In this document: piece by piece, positions 8,871-15,299 of the stretch
How the letters are laid out: each line of letters opens with the position of its first letter
Numbering within the stretch: the stretch's first letter is position 1
NCBI GenBank assembly: GCA_938044295.1
Contig: CALIRC010000122.1
Span: 1-20,742 of the forward strand
DNA: 20,742 bases
Origin: Minisyncoccota bacterium
GTDB lineage: Bacteria > Patescibacteriota > Minisyncoccia > Moranbacterales > GCA-2747515
Reading direction: 5' to 3'
Program-made: the position numbers and the translations under genes
Notes under the pieces: model-generated
The model's database searches: none
Seen by the model: only the letters and a program-made list of their open reading frames with translations
What the model was told of the DNA's origin: nothing

Positions 8871-9704
8871 ATGGATGGTAAAACACACAATCCAACAGTC
8901 ACCATAACTGTTCAGGGGTATAGAAATCCTCAAATGCTTCGTTTGTGTCTAAACTCAATTCAAAAGTATGCTGATCTCGGTGTACATGATGTTATCGTGG
9001 CAGATGGCGAAACCCAGCAAGAAACACACATGATGATGCGCGAAGAGTTTCCTCATTTTCATTTTTTACCACAAGAAAAAAATATTGGCTTTGGAGCTCT
9101 TGTCAATGCGTGCCTGAAACATGCAAAAGGAAAGTATATATTTGTGATGAATCCTGATACAATCCTAGAGGAAAAAACATTAGGAGATTTAACAAAATTT
9201 ATGAATGAGCGAAAAGATGTTGGCATTTGCGGTCCCATGCAAAAAAACTTCAATGGAAAAATTGAAAACACAAGATTTGCTTTTTATAAACCACAAACAA
9301 TTCTATACCGTAGAACATTTCTCCGACACCTTCCATTTGCAAAGAAACATCTAGCACATTTTGAAATGCGTGAAGTGAGAGATAAAAATCCATACCCAGT
9401 GGCGTGGATTATGGGTAGTGCAATGTTTGCACGTAGAGAAATGATAGAGATGGTAGGTGGAATGGATACAAGATATTTTATGTACATGGAAGATGTGGAT
9501 TGGTGTAGGCGATTTTGGGAAAAAGGATTTAAAGTATACTATCATCCGCAAATCACACTTTTTCATTTTTATGGAAAAGGTAGTGCAAGGGGAACATTCC
9601 TCCAAAACATTCTATTCAATAGATTGACACGAGTACATATCGTCAGTGCATACAAATATTTCACAAAGTATGCATTTCGCACAACGCCACAGATCACCCC
9701 TTAA
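8871..9704 (+). CDS. GT2-family glycosyltransferase (rhamnosyltransferase/WbbL-like)
   Basis: An inverting GT-A glycosyltransferase, 277 residues, cytoplasmic or membrane-peripheral. Seen: N-terminal VTITVQGYRNPQMLRLCLNS, VIVADGETQQET at the usual D-N-x-S-x-D position, EKNIGFGALVNACL (69-82), the metal-binding NPDT (94-97, in FVMNPDTILEE), IMGSAMFARREMIEMVGGMD and the acceptor-side YFMYMEDVDWCRRFWEKGF. The NIGF-x4-N and MYxEDVDW-C-R pattern is typical of WbbL-type dTDP-rhamnosyltransferases, but rhamnose is inferred from family resemblance only. It follows the LCP gene by 8 bp without a Shine-Dalgarno and is probably in the same transcript. Together with the three GT4 enzymes it suggests a hetero-polysaccharide. 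Confidence 0.88.
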   Translation: MDGKTHNPTVTITVQGYRNPQMLRLCLNSIQKYADLGVHDVIVADGETQQETHMMMREEFPHFHFLPQEKNIGFGALVNACLKHAKGKYIFVMNPDTILEEKTLGDLTKFMNERKDVGICGPMQKNFNGKIENTRFAFYKPQTILYRRTFLRHLPFAKKHLAHFEMREVRDKNPYPVAWIMGSAMFARREMIEMVGGMDTRYFMYMEDVDWCRRFWEKGFKVYYHPQITLFHFYGKGSARGTFLQNILFNRLTRVHIVSAYKYFTKYAFRTTPQITP

Positions 9705-9748
9705 ATATTGAGATCGGAACATTTTTATATCACGCTAAACATGAAATA

Positions 9749-11143
9749 ATGGAAATTCCTCACACAGAACCAAATAATACAACACAGCAACAAACGAATC
9801 AAAAAAAGAAAAAAAGGGTAATGCAACTAGGATGGTCTCTTCTGATCCCTATAGTGCTGATCGTATTTTTTTTAGGCTTTTTATATGGTCGCAACAGTGG
9901 TTCCACATCTCCCCAGCTCTCTAAGGGACTCTCAAAGACAGAGGTAAGGAGTAAAGATAGTGGTGGACGAGTAGACTTTGATTTATTCTGGGCTGCATGG
10001 GATACTCTCGGAAAAAAATATGTAGATGAAGATAGTTTGGTGCCACAAGAATTACTCTATGGAGCGATAGATGGTATGTTTCGTGCAACCGGAGATCCTT
10101 ATACAAATTTTTTCGATCCTGAGATAAATCAGGCATTCAACGAAGAGCTTGAAGGAAGTTTTGAGGGCATAGGTGCTGAAATTGGCATCCGCAATACTTT
10201 TCTTACAATCATCGCACCACTTGCCGGATCGCCAGCAGAAAAAGCAGGTTTACGTGCAGGAGATAGTATTATCCAGATCGATGGAGAGGTGAGCGCAGAG
10301 ATGACAATTGAAGATGCAGTAAAAAAAATTCGTGGCGACAAAGGAACAGAAGTTGTTCTAACAATTTTTCGTGAAGGCGAAAACGACACGAAAGACATTG
10401 CTGTTGTACGAGATACAATCGTAATCGATAGCGTCACAACAGAGTTTCGCGAAGATGGAATTGCCGTTATACAAGTGACACAATTTGGACTAGATACAAC
10501 AAGAGAATTCAAAAAAACACTCTTAGATATAAGACGAAAAGAGATAAAAAAAATTGTCATTGATCTACGTAACAATCCTGGTGGCGTACTTGATGGCGCG
10601 ATCACGATGATAGGCTACTTCACGGAACCAAACTCTATAGCAGTAATTGAGCAAGCATCAGGAGATGTACAAAACCCAAGTCGCACAAAAGGAAAGCCAT
10701 TATTCGATGAATCCGTATCAATTGCTATACTTATCAATCAGGGTAGTGCAAGTGCGTCCGAGATTTTCGCAGCAGCACTAAACGAACACCTCGGGGAGCG
10801 CGTAACCTTAGTCGGTGAGAAGAGCTTCGGCAAGGGATCGGTGCAAGAACTAGTTCCTCTAAAACATGCAACTGCAGCAAAGATTACAGTAGCCAAATGG
10901 TTATCACCAACAGGTGAGCAAATTGACGGAGTGGGGATTAAGCCAGAAGTACAAATAACATACACAAATGAAGATTTCGATGCTGATAGAGATCCACAGC
11001 TAGATGCAGCAACACGAATTTTAAATGGTGAAAATAAGGAGGCAGTCCAAGAAGAATATGCGGAAGAAAATCAACAAGAGATAGTATCCGAAGAAGGAGA
11101 GGATGAACAGAATCCTGAAGTTACACCAGAAAATGAAGAGTAG
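9749..11143 (+). CDS. Membrane-anchored C-terminal processing peptidase (S41 family, CtpA-like)
   Basis: A serine protease that trims or degrades envelope proteins from their C-termini. Seen in 464 residues: a polar/basic tail (1-27) with a membrane anchor about 28-47; a helical region containing LFWAAWDTLGKKYVD (79-93); a PDZ domain about 135-212 (GSFEGIGAEIG ... SPAEKAGLRAGDSIIQIDG); and the S41 core with DLRNNPGGVLD (272-282), catalytic Ser337 in GSASASEIF, Lys362 in SFGKGSVQ and Gln366. The Ser-Lys spacing of 25 and Lys-Gln of 4 equal those of the E. coli Tsp triad (S430/K455/Q459). The last ~40 residues are strongly acidic and low-complexity. It lies 44 bp after the GT2 gene, and its stop is 5 bp before the groES -35 box, so it ends the envelope block. 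Confidence 0.95.
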   Translation: MEIPHTEPNNTTQQQTNQKKKKRVMQLGWSLLIPIVLIVFFLGFLYGRNSGSTSPQLSKGLSKTEVRSKDSGGRVDFDLFWAAWDTLGKKYVDEDSLVPQELLYGAIDGMFRATGDPYTNFFDPEINQAFNEELEGSFEGIGAEIGIRNTFLTIIAPLAGSPAEKAGLRAGDSIIQIDGEVSAEMTIEDAVKKIRGDKGTEVVLTIFREGENDTKDIAVVRDTIVIDSVTTEFREDGIAVIQVTQFGLDTTREFKKTLLDIRRKEIKKIVIDLRNNPGGVLDGAITMIGYFTEPNSIAVIEQASGDVQNPSRTKGKPLFDESVSIAILINQGSASASEIFAAALNEHLGERVTLVGEKSFGKGSVQELVPLKHATAAKITVAKWLSPTGEQIDGVGIKPEVQITYTNEDFDADRDPQLDAATRILNGENKEAVQEEYAEENQQEIVSEEGEDEQNPEVTPENEE

Positions 11144-11148
11144 TCAAA

Positions 11149-11176
11149 TTGACAGAATATTGTAGGATAGTATAAT
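11149..11176 (+). promoter_or_regulatory. Consensus sigma-70-type promoter of groES
   Basis: A perfect TTGACA (11149-11154), a 16-bp spacer and a perfect TATAAT (11171-11176) lie between ctp and groES. Transcription is predicted to start near 11183, giving a leader of about 20 bases. It is the best promoter in the window and suggests strong, independent groES expression. I saw no CIRCE operator around it. Confidence 0.85.
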
Positions 11177-11202
11177 AGGTCTTGTAATTTTAAAAGACAC
11201 AT

Positions 11203-11472
11203 ATGAAAAAAGGTAGTATAAAGCCACTGGGAGATCGTGTTCTCTTAAAGCCAAACATAATCGAAGAAAAAACTGCAGCAGGCATTTATCGTGCTGACGC
11301 TGGTGAACAAAAATCACAAACAGGCGAGGTAATTGCTGTCGGTACAGACGACGCAATTGCAGTAGAAATAGGGCAAAACGTTCTCTATAAGCAATACGGC
11401 GGCGAAGAAGTAGAACACGATGGTGTGAAATACATCGTCGTTGCAAACGAAGATCTCCTTGCAATCATCTAA
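11203..11472 (+). CDS. groES: Co-chaperonin GroES
   Basis: GroES caps the GroEL cylinder during protein folding. Seen in 89 residues: KPLGDRVLLKP (7-17), the mobile-loop region EEKTAAGIYRADAGEQKSQTG (partly 21-41), GEVIAVG (41-47), VEIGQNVLYKQYGGEEVEHDG and the C-terminal KYIVVANEDLLAI. Two departures stand out. The hydrophobic IVL-type tripeptide that docks into GroEL is IYR (28-30). The segment between GEVIAVG and the VxxGxxVL strand is about a dozen residues shorter than usual, so the roof hairpin is trimmed; E. coli GroES has 97 residues. The gene has its own promoter and is closed by a strong terminator 3-5 bp after the stop, so groEL is not in the operon and must lie elsewhere. Confidence 0.95.
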   Translation: MKKGSIKPLGDRVLLKPNIIEEKTAAGIYRADAGEQKSQTGEVIAVGTDDAIAVEIGQNVLYKQYGGEEVEHDGVKYIVVANEDLLAII

Positions 11473-11474
11473 TA

Positions 11475-11505
11475 AAAACCACCAGCTATTGCTGGTGGTT
11501 TTTTT
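11475..11505 (+). terminator. Rho-independent terminator of groES
   Basis: The 9-bp stem ACCACCAGC (11478-11486) / GCTGGTGGT (11491-11499) encloses a TATT loop. It is preceded by an A-run and followed by TTTTTT. Because it has A on one side and T on the other, it could also stop transcription arriving on the minus strand. Confidence 0.95.
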
Positions 11506-11724
11506 ATGATACAGCGAACCGAGAGGAATATCTGTGACGCAGTCACACATATTTCCGAGGTGAGACAACATAAGGATTCAAATACCCCCGCAGCCTGCTA
11601 CTAAAGGTATGACACAAAAGAAGTGCGTTCGCTAGCATACCACGCATGCTTGCATCGGGATGGTTGATGAGAGGTCACATCTTTTACAATGAATCTGCAC
11701 TAATCGAATTTATTACATATACAG
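11506..11724. other. Structured non-coding stretch between convergent groES and rhodanese genes
   Basis: No credible gene is present. A strong hairpin lies at 11525-11556: GGAATATCTGTGAC, loop GCA, GTCACACATATTTCC, with one mismatch. A second inverted pair, GGTATG (11606-11611) and CATACC (11636-11641), is followed by GCATGC (11644-11649). I compared the stretch with tmRNA, RNase P RNA, SRP RNA and tRNA landmarks and could not match any. A small RNA on either strand is possible; the flanking terminators would bound it on both sides. Confidence 0.35.
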
Positions 11725-11747
11725 AAAAAAATAGATTCTACGAATCT
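11725..11747 (-). terminator. Compact terminator overlapping the rhodanese stop codon
   Basis: On the minus strand AGATTC, loop GTA and GAATCT are followed by A and seven T. The TAG stop (11740-11738) lies in the loop and the start of the 3' arm. The stem is only 6 bp and AT-rich, so efficiency may be low, but position and T-run fit the end of the def-fmt-rhodanese unit. Confidence 0.55.
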
Positions 11748-12568
11748 GTTTCTGTGGGATAACCATACTCTTGCCATGCTGCAAAACCACCCACCATTGT
11801 ATAAGTATTTGAATAATTGAGGTCATACAGTAAAACACCTGCCTCAAAGCTAGTGAGATCATCTGCGCCATAGACATATAAATTTTTGACAGGTGAAATT
11901 TTACGCTGTTCGTGTTCAATCCGACCATAAGGAATATTTATAGCACCTGGTACATGACTTTTTTTATACGCACTAGAGGAACGAGTATCAATAATCAGCG
12001 TAGAAGCATCAGCACGTACAGCATCGATATCACGAGGCTCTGCAGGCTTAATCTTTAGCAAGTCAACCTCATTTGTGGGATCAGCCTTTGTAACTGTTGG
12101 GATACCAGTTTTTTTCCATGCCGCGAAACCACCTTCAAGAACAAACGTTTCATATTGATCTGGCATGCTTTTGACAAGTGCAATGAGTTTATCTTGATTT
12201 GCAGTATTCTCAGTCCCATCTTGTACAAGTATAAGTGTCTTGACGGTAGGAAATTCCTCTGCCCGAAAGCTTTCGATGTGCACACTTTTGCGGATATGGT
12301 CTTGGTCATAGATACTACGCAAACGTAAATCAATAAAAAGTGTATAAATCTTTTTGCGAGCTTCTTCGACAGAAATTGTAGGGAGGTCGGGATTGGCAAC
12401 TTGCTCAACGTTTTCTTTTGGTTTGTCTATTTCTTCTAGTGCTTTTGTTATAGCAGCTTCTTGAGATCTATTGCCATTTACATATTTTGCAATTGTGATA
12501 GCAAGGATCGCCACAAATGCCAGAAAAAAAAGTAAGGCAATTTTATGAAAAGGTTTCTGTTGAGACAT
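11738..12568 (-). CDS. Membrane-anchored tandem rhodanese-like protein lacking active-site cysteines
   Basis: A 276-residue protein with one N-terminal membrane span (about 9-29), a charged linker (33-60) and two rhodanese-like domains, about 63-160 and 172-272. Domain 1 shows FIDLRLRSIYDQDHI and the closing GGFAAWKKTGIP. Domain 2 shows IIDTRSSSAYKKSHVPGAINIP and GGFAAWQEYGYP. The active-site loop after the central strand should contain a cysteine. Here it reads VQDGTENTANQ in domain 1 and YGADDLTSFEAG in domain 2, and the whole protein has no cysteine. It therefore cannot use the normal persulfide chemistry and may be a binding or scaffold protein at the membrane. The start is supported by AGGA 8 bases upstream. 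It follows fmt by 50 bp and is probably the last gene of the def-fmt unit. Confidence 0.85.
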   Translation of the reverse strand: MSQQKPFHKIALLFFLAFVAILAITIAKYVNGNRSQEAAITKALEEIDKPKENVEQVANPDLPTISVEEARKKIYTLFIDLRLRSIYDQDHIRKSVHIESFRAEEFPTVKTLILVQDGTENTANQDKLIALVKSMPDQYETFVLEGGFAAWKKTGIPTVTKADPTNEVDLLKIKPAEPRDIDAVRADASTLIIDTRSSSAYKKSHVPGAINIPYGRIEHEQRKISPVKNLYVYGADDLTSFEAGVLLYDLNYSNTYTMVGGFAAWQEYGYPTETDS

Positions 12569-12618
12569 GTGTTTATCCTAAGTATGATAATATGTGGGTT
12601 AATTATGAAAAAATTGCA

Positions 12619-13638
12619 TCAAATAAGCTTTGCGCCGACAAAATCGGTATTTCCATTAATAAATGTCGATGCATCCTGTAGAGATTTACCCTCTCGTTGA
12701 AGTTCTATGATAGCAACAGCGCCATCGCTTGTCTTTACACACAATTTTTTCTCCTCAAGAAAAACCTCTCCAGTAGTATAATTACCTGCAGTTGCTGATG
12801 CAATACGCTCAAGCGTTATAAACTTTATGCGAATAGTTTCTGTGGCTGATTTTTTCCAATACGAAAAAATACCAGGCCATGGGGTGAGCGCTCGATAACG
12901 ATTATAGATTGATTGCGCACTATCAGTCCATGCAATATGACCATCCTCTCGGTCAATAAGTTGACAGAGTGTTGCAGCTTTATGATCCTGTTGGGTTGTT
13001 GTCATGGAGCCTGAAAAAATCAGAGGGAAGGCTTGTGTCATGAGATTTGCACTAAGTGTTGCAAGAAGGGCTTCCACCTGAGGAGCTGTATCATCTGGCC
13101 CAATAGGAATCGGTTCTCGTGCAATCATTGGACCAGTATCAAGTCCTTCATCCATCTGAATAAGTGTCACGCCTGTCTGCGTATCACCATTGAGAAGAGC
13201 ATTTTGTATAGGCGAAGCACCGCGGTACTGTGGCAAGAGTGATGCGTGTGCATTAATTGCTCCATATGGTGCGATTGCAAGAAGTTCTTTTGGCAAAATT
13301 TTGCCATAGGATGCAACAATGATTAGATCTGGTGTAAGTGCTTGCAATTCTGCAATGACAGAAGCATCAATCTTATGAGGTTGTCCAACATGAATACCTT
13401 GGTTGAGGGCAGTTTCTTTAATTGGGTTTTCATGAAGTGCGCGGTCACTTTTATTGCCACGACCAATTTTTGCATCTGGTTTCGTTACTACAGCAACAAC
13501 ATCAACCACTTGACTACTCGCAATCAATATTTCTAACATGGGAAGAGCAAAAGGCCCTGTTCCCATAAAAACAATTTTTTTTGCACCGGAGGCGTCCTCT
13601 GCTTCTCTGTCATCACTGCGAAGATCAAAATTACTCAT
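12619..13638 (-). CDS. fmt: Methionyl-tRNA formyltransferase
   Basis: Fmt formylates Met-tRNAi with 10-formyl-tetrahydrofolate so that translation can start. Seen in 339 residues: a Rossmann opening KIVFMGTGPFALPMLE (21-36), the tRNA-contacting loop with VTKPDAKIGRGNKS (51-64), the formyl-transfer site INAHASLLPQYRGASPIQ (128-145) and MDEGLDTGP (162-170). The triad Asn129-His131-Asp167 keeps the spacing of E. coli N106-H108-D144. A smaller C-terminal tRNA-binding domain follows after ALTPWPGIFSYW. The protein starts with about 20 extra acidic residues before KIVFMG; there is no closer in-frame ATG, so the extension seems real. It begins 10 bp after def, the classical pairing, and ends in TGA. 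This shows that TGA is a stop codon here. Confidence 0.95.
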   Translation of the reverse strand: MSNFDLRSDDREAEDASGAKKIVFMGTGPFALPMLEILIASSQVVDVVAVVTKPDAKIGRGNKSDRALHENPIKETALNQGIHVGQPHKIDASVIAELQALTPDLIIVASYGKILPKELLAIAPYGAINAHASLLPQYRGASPIQNALLNGDTQTGVTLIQMDEGLDTGPMIAREPIPIGPDDTAPQVEALLATLSANLMTQAFPLIFSGSMTTTQQDHKAATLCQLIDREDGHIAWTDSAQSIYNRYRALTPWPGIFSYWKKSATETIRIKFITLERIASATAGNYTTGEVFLEEKKLCVKTSDGAVAIIELQREGKSLQDASTFINGNTDFVGAKLI

Positions 13639-13648
13639 ACAATTTTAG

Positions 13649-14137
13649 TTATAAATTCAAATCACGTCGAAGGTCCGCTTGCTCTTTATAGCGGTGTGCG
13701 ATCACAATGCCATCCAAGTGGTCAATTTCATGTTGGAAGACAACTGCGAGAAATCCTTTTAATTTTATTTTACACGTTTTTCCAGTGCGATCCAAATATC
13801 GTACGACAATTTTTTCATGACGGATAATTTCAAACTCTTTGCCAGGTATAGAAAGGCATCCTTCAGGAAAGGTGATGCGCTCGTCAGACTTTTTAATAAT
13901 AACAGGGTTAATGAGGGTAAACTTTTGACCATCAGCATCGATGACCGCAAGACGCAGTGAAAGACCAATCTGTGTTGCTGCTAGACCAACGCCATGCTCA
14001 ACTTTCATAGTGACAAACATTTGATCAATCAGAGACTGTGTTTCGACCGAAGTAACATCATCTACGATCTGCGTCTGCATCTGAAGGATCGCATCAGGCA
14101 TCAGGGTAAGAGGTAAGGATTTCACGGAATCTGTCAT
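13649..14137 (-). CDS. def: Peptide deformylase
   Basis: Def removes the formyl group from nascent proteins, using a metal held by Cys and two His. All three motifs are intact: GVGLAATQ (49-56), EGCLS (92-96, ligand Cys94) and QHEIDH (135-140, ligands His136 and His140, catalytic Glu137). I chose the ATG at 14137 (162 residues). A TTG at 14152 is in frame and would add five residues, but it has no ribosome-binding site and lies upstream of the transcript start predicted from the nearby promoter. The N-terminal segment is shorter than in E. coli Def but keeps the usual LP(D/A)xxL-like region. It is the first gene of the def-fmt-rhodanese unit and is divergent from mraZ. Confidence 0.94.
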   Translation of the reverse strand: MTDSVKSLPLTLMPDAILQMQTQIVDDVTSVETQSLIDQMFVTMKVEHGVGLAATQIGLSLRLAVIDADGQKFTLINPVIIKKSDERITFPEGCLSIPGKEFEIIRHEKIVVRYLDRTGKTCKIKLKGFLAVVFQHEIDHLDGIVIAHRYKEQADLRRDLNL

Positions 14138-14152
14138 AAGGGGTATACACAA

Positions 14153-14181
14153 ATAATACTACCATTATGCTGTATTTTCAG
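14153..14181 (-). promoter_or_regulatory. Candidate promoter of def-fmt-rhodanese
   Basis: On the minus strand CTGAAA (14181-14176, 4 of 6), a 17-bp spacer and TATTAT (14158-14153, 5 of 6) place the transcript start near 14146, nine bases before the def ATG. The score is moderate; its position at the head of the unit supports it. Confidence 0.45.
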
Positions 14182-14271
14182 TACATCGTCCACTTGACAA
14201 TAACACGAATAAATGTAAATTCATTTAGATGTAAGTGCGAAAACTGTAAAACTATAAAAGGAAATACACAA

Positions 14272-14391
14272 TAGGACTTACGCACGTGAGTATAATTTTA
14301 GGCAAAATCGAGTCTTTCTACGAGTCTCTATCTATGTCAAATGAAAAAATGTAGATTTTAAAGATAGAGTGCGCCAAGTGCGTAAGTACGA
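14272..14391. repeat. MITE-like inverted-repeat element, copy 1
   Basis: The left end TAGGACTTACGCAC (14272-14285) is mirrored by GTGCGTAAGT (14378-14387) at the right, where the last bases are degraded (ACGA instead of CCTA). The interior also folds: CTCTATCT (14326-14333) pairs with AGATAGAG (14362-14369). The first 30 bases match copy 2 (20104-20225) at 28 positions or so, and the right third is clearly related. There is no reading frame inside. I see no clear target duplication at this copy. It sits between divergent def and mraZ. Confidence 0.8.
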
Positions 14392-14649
14392 ATAAGATAT
14401 TTTTAGTCATAAGATCATGATCTGCTTCATAATTATACGCATCGGTTTTTTTGAGATAAAGCGGTGCACTTTTAAAGATTAGATAGATAGTAACAAATTT
14501 TAAGATGAAAAAAATTTTATATCAAAAAAAGGTAATAGTGAAATGCTATCAAATTACTAGTAAAAGTACATCGCACAGCGCGACGTTCTTTAGGTGGGTA
14601 AATGCAGATTTAACGAATTAGTCTGTGGATAACCAAGATACTACGTGTG
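14392..14649. other. AT-rich non-coding stretch with a single DnaA box
   Basis: No gene is visible in this part of the 650-bp def-mraZ interval. It contains a perfect palindrome AGATCATGATCT (14412-14423), an AT-rich tract (about 14495-14535), and TGTGGATAA (14631-14639), the exact complement of the DnaA box TTATCCACA. Only one such box is present, so this is more likely a regulatory site for the adjacent mraZ promoter, or chance, than a replication origin. Confidence 0.4.
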
Positions 14650-14678
14650 TTGAGTAAAAATTAAAAGTGGGGTAAAAT
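14650..14678 (+). promoter_or_regulatory. mraZ promoter
   Basis: TTGAGT (14650-14655), a 17-bp spacer and TAAAAT (14673-14678) form a good sigma-70-type promoter. Transcription is predicted to start near 14685, leaving a leader of about 117 bases before the mraZ ATG. The spacer ends with GTGGGG, a MraZ-type box, so repressor binding would block RNA polymerase directly. Confidence 0.7.
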
Positions 14679-14728
14679 GTCATGTAGAACCATGAAGTGG
14701 AGAAAAGTGGGGAATTTCAAGGATGGGG
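14667..14728 (+). promoter_or_regulatory. MraZ operator boxes
   Basis: GTGGGG (14667-14672), GTGGAG (14697-14702) and GTGGGG (14707-14712) stand exactly 30 and 10 bp apart, so all lie on the same helix face. Each is preceded by two to four A. A weaker ATGGGG (14723-14728) is out of phase. Tandem GTGGG-type repeats with about 10-bp spacing are the known MraZ recognition pattern, and mraZ is the next gene. Confidence 0.75.
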
Positions 14729-14801
14729 GAATTCTTGAGATGGATCACATTAAATACTCCGATGCTTGATGATTCATTTTCAATTAGCTGAGGCGACATA
14801 C

Positions 14802-15236
14802 ATGTTTATCGGTGAATACAATCACAGTGTCGATCCAAAAAAGCGTTTAGCACTGCCATCCAAGTTCCGTAAGGATCTTGGTAAAACAGTTGTTGTAACA
14901 CGTGGTTTGGATAAATGCTTGTTTGTTTATCCGATGAAGACATGGAGAGAGCTTGCCGAAAAGCTTGGCACGATGCCCATAGGTGAATCACACACACGAT
15001 CTTTCGTGCGATTGATGCTTGCGGGTGCTACAGATACGATGATGGACTCACAAGGTCGTGTACTTGTTCCTGACTATCTTAAAGAGTATGCAGGACTCGA
15101 TAAAAACGTCGTAGTAGCTGGCCTTTATAATCGTCTAGAGATATGGGACGACAAAAAATGGGATCGTTACAAGAAAGATGCTGAGAAAAACACGGACAAG
15201 ATTGCCGAAGAATTAGGAAAGCTCGGCGTATATTAA
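14802..15236 (+). CDS. mraZ: Transcriptional regulator MraZ
   Basis: MraZ is the ring-forming AbrB-fold repressor of the dcw cluster. The ATG at 14802 gives the canonical start MFIGEYNHSVDP and 144 residues, the usual size. It has a Shine-Dalgarno GAGG eight bases upstream. A longer frame from 14766 adds twelve unconserved residues and is rejected. The two tandem MraZ repeats are visible. The first has VDPKKRLALPSKFR, where the usual Gly of the KGR element is Lys; the second has MDSQGRVLVPDYL, fully intact. A lysine-rich C-terminal helix follows. Phased GTGGRG boxes in its promoter and leader indicate autoregulation. It is the first gene of the cluster, 63 bp ahead of rsmH. Confidence 0.96.
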   Translation: MFIGEYNHSVDPKKRLALPSKFRKDLGKTVVVTRGLDKCLFVYPMKTWRELAEKLGTMPIGESHTRSFVRLMLAGATDTMMDSQGRVLVPDYLKEYAGLDKNVVVAGLYNRLEIWDDKKWDRYKKDAEKNTDKIAEELGKLGVY

Positions 15237-15263
15237 GTAGATGTAGATGTGTGTAGAATGCGT

Positions 15264-15295
15264 GGTTGAGAAAAACAAAAAAAACAATCTCAATC
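15264..15295 (+). promoter_or_regulatory. Hairpin just upstream of the rsmH start
   Basis: GGTTGAGA (15264-15271) pairs with TCTCAATC (15288-15295) over 8 bp with one G-T, around a 16-base A-rich loop. It ends four bases before the rsmH ATG. There is no T-run, so it is not a normal terminator. It could hold the start region or protect the message. Confidence 0.4.
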
Positions 15296-15299
15296 AATT

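Noticed and set aside
10129..10605. 158-codon minus-strand frame inside the ctp gene
   Set aside because: Serine-rich antisense shadow of a well-conserved S41 protease; no independent coding evidence.
11506..11724. tmRNA, SRP RNA or RNase P RNA
   Set aside because: The tag-peptide frame, the GGAAGCAGCC-type SRP tip and the GAGGAAAGTCC-type RNase P core were not found on either strand.
14138..14152. TTG start for peptide deformylase
   Set aside because: No ribosome-binding site; the likely -10 box TATTAT directly adjoins it, so it would lie before the transcript start.
14194..14221. Plus-strand promoter TTGACA ... TAAATT upstream of element copy 1
   Set aside because: The -35 is perfect but the -10 is weak, and no gene or clear RNA follows before the repeat element.
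14272..14391. Possible CRISPR repeat or riboswitch because of the folded repeat
   Set aside because: Only two distant copies exist, with terminal inverted repeats and a flanking duplication at one; there are no spacers and no adjacent regulated start codon at copy 2.
14766..14801. Upstream extension of mraZ giving MMIHFQLAEATY before MFIGEY
   Set aside because: MraZ proteins start at MFIGEY, and a Shine-Dalgarno GAGG is correctly spaced for the ATG at 14802; the extra codons are unconserved.
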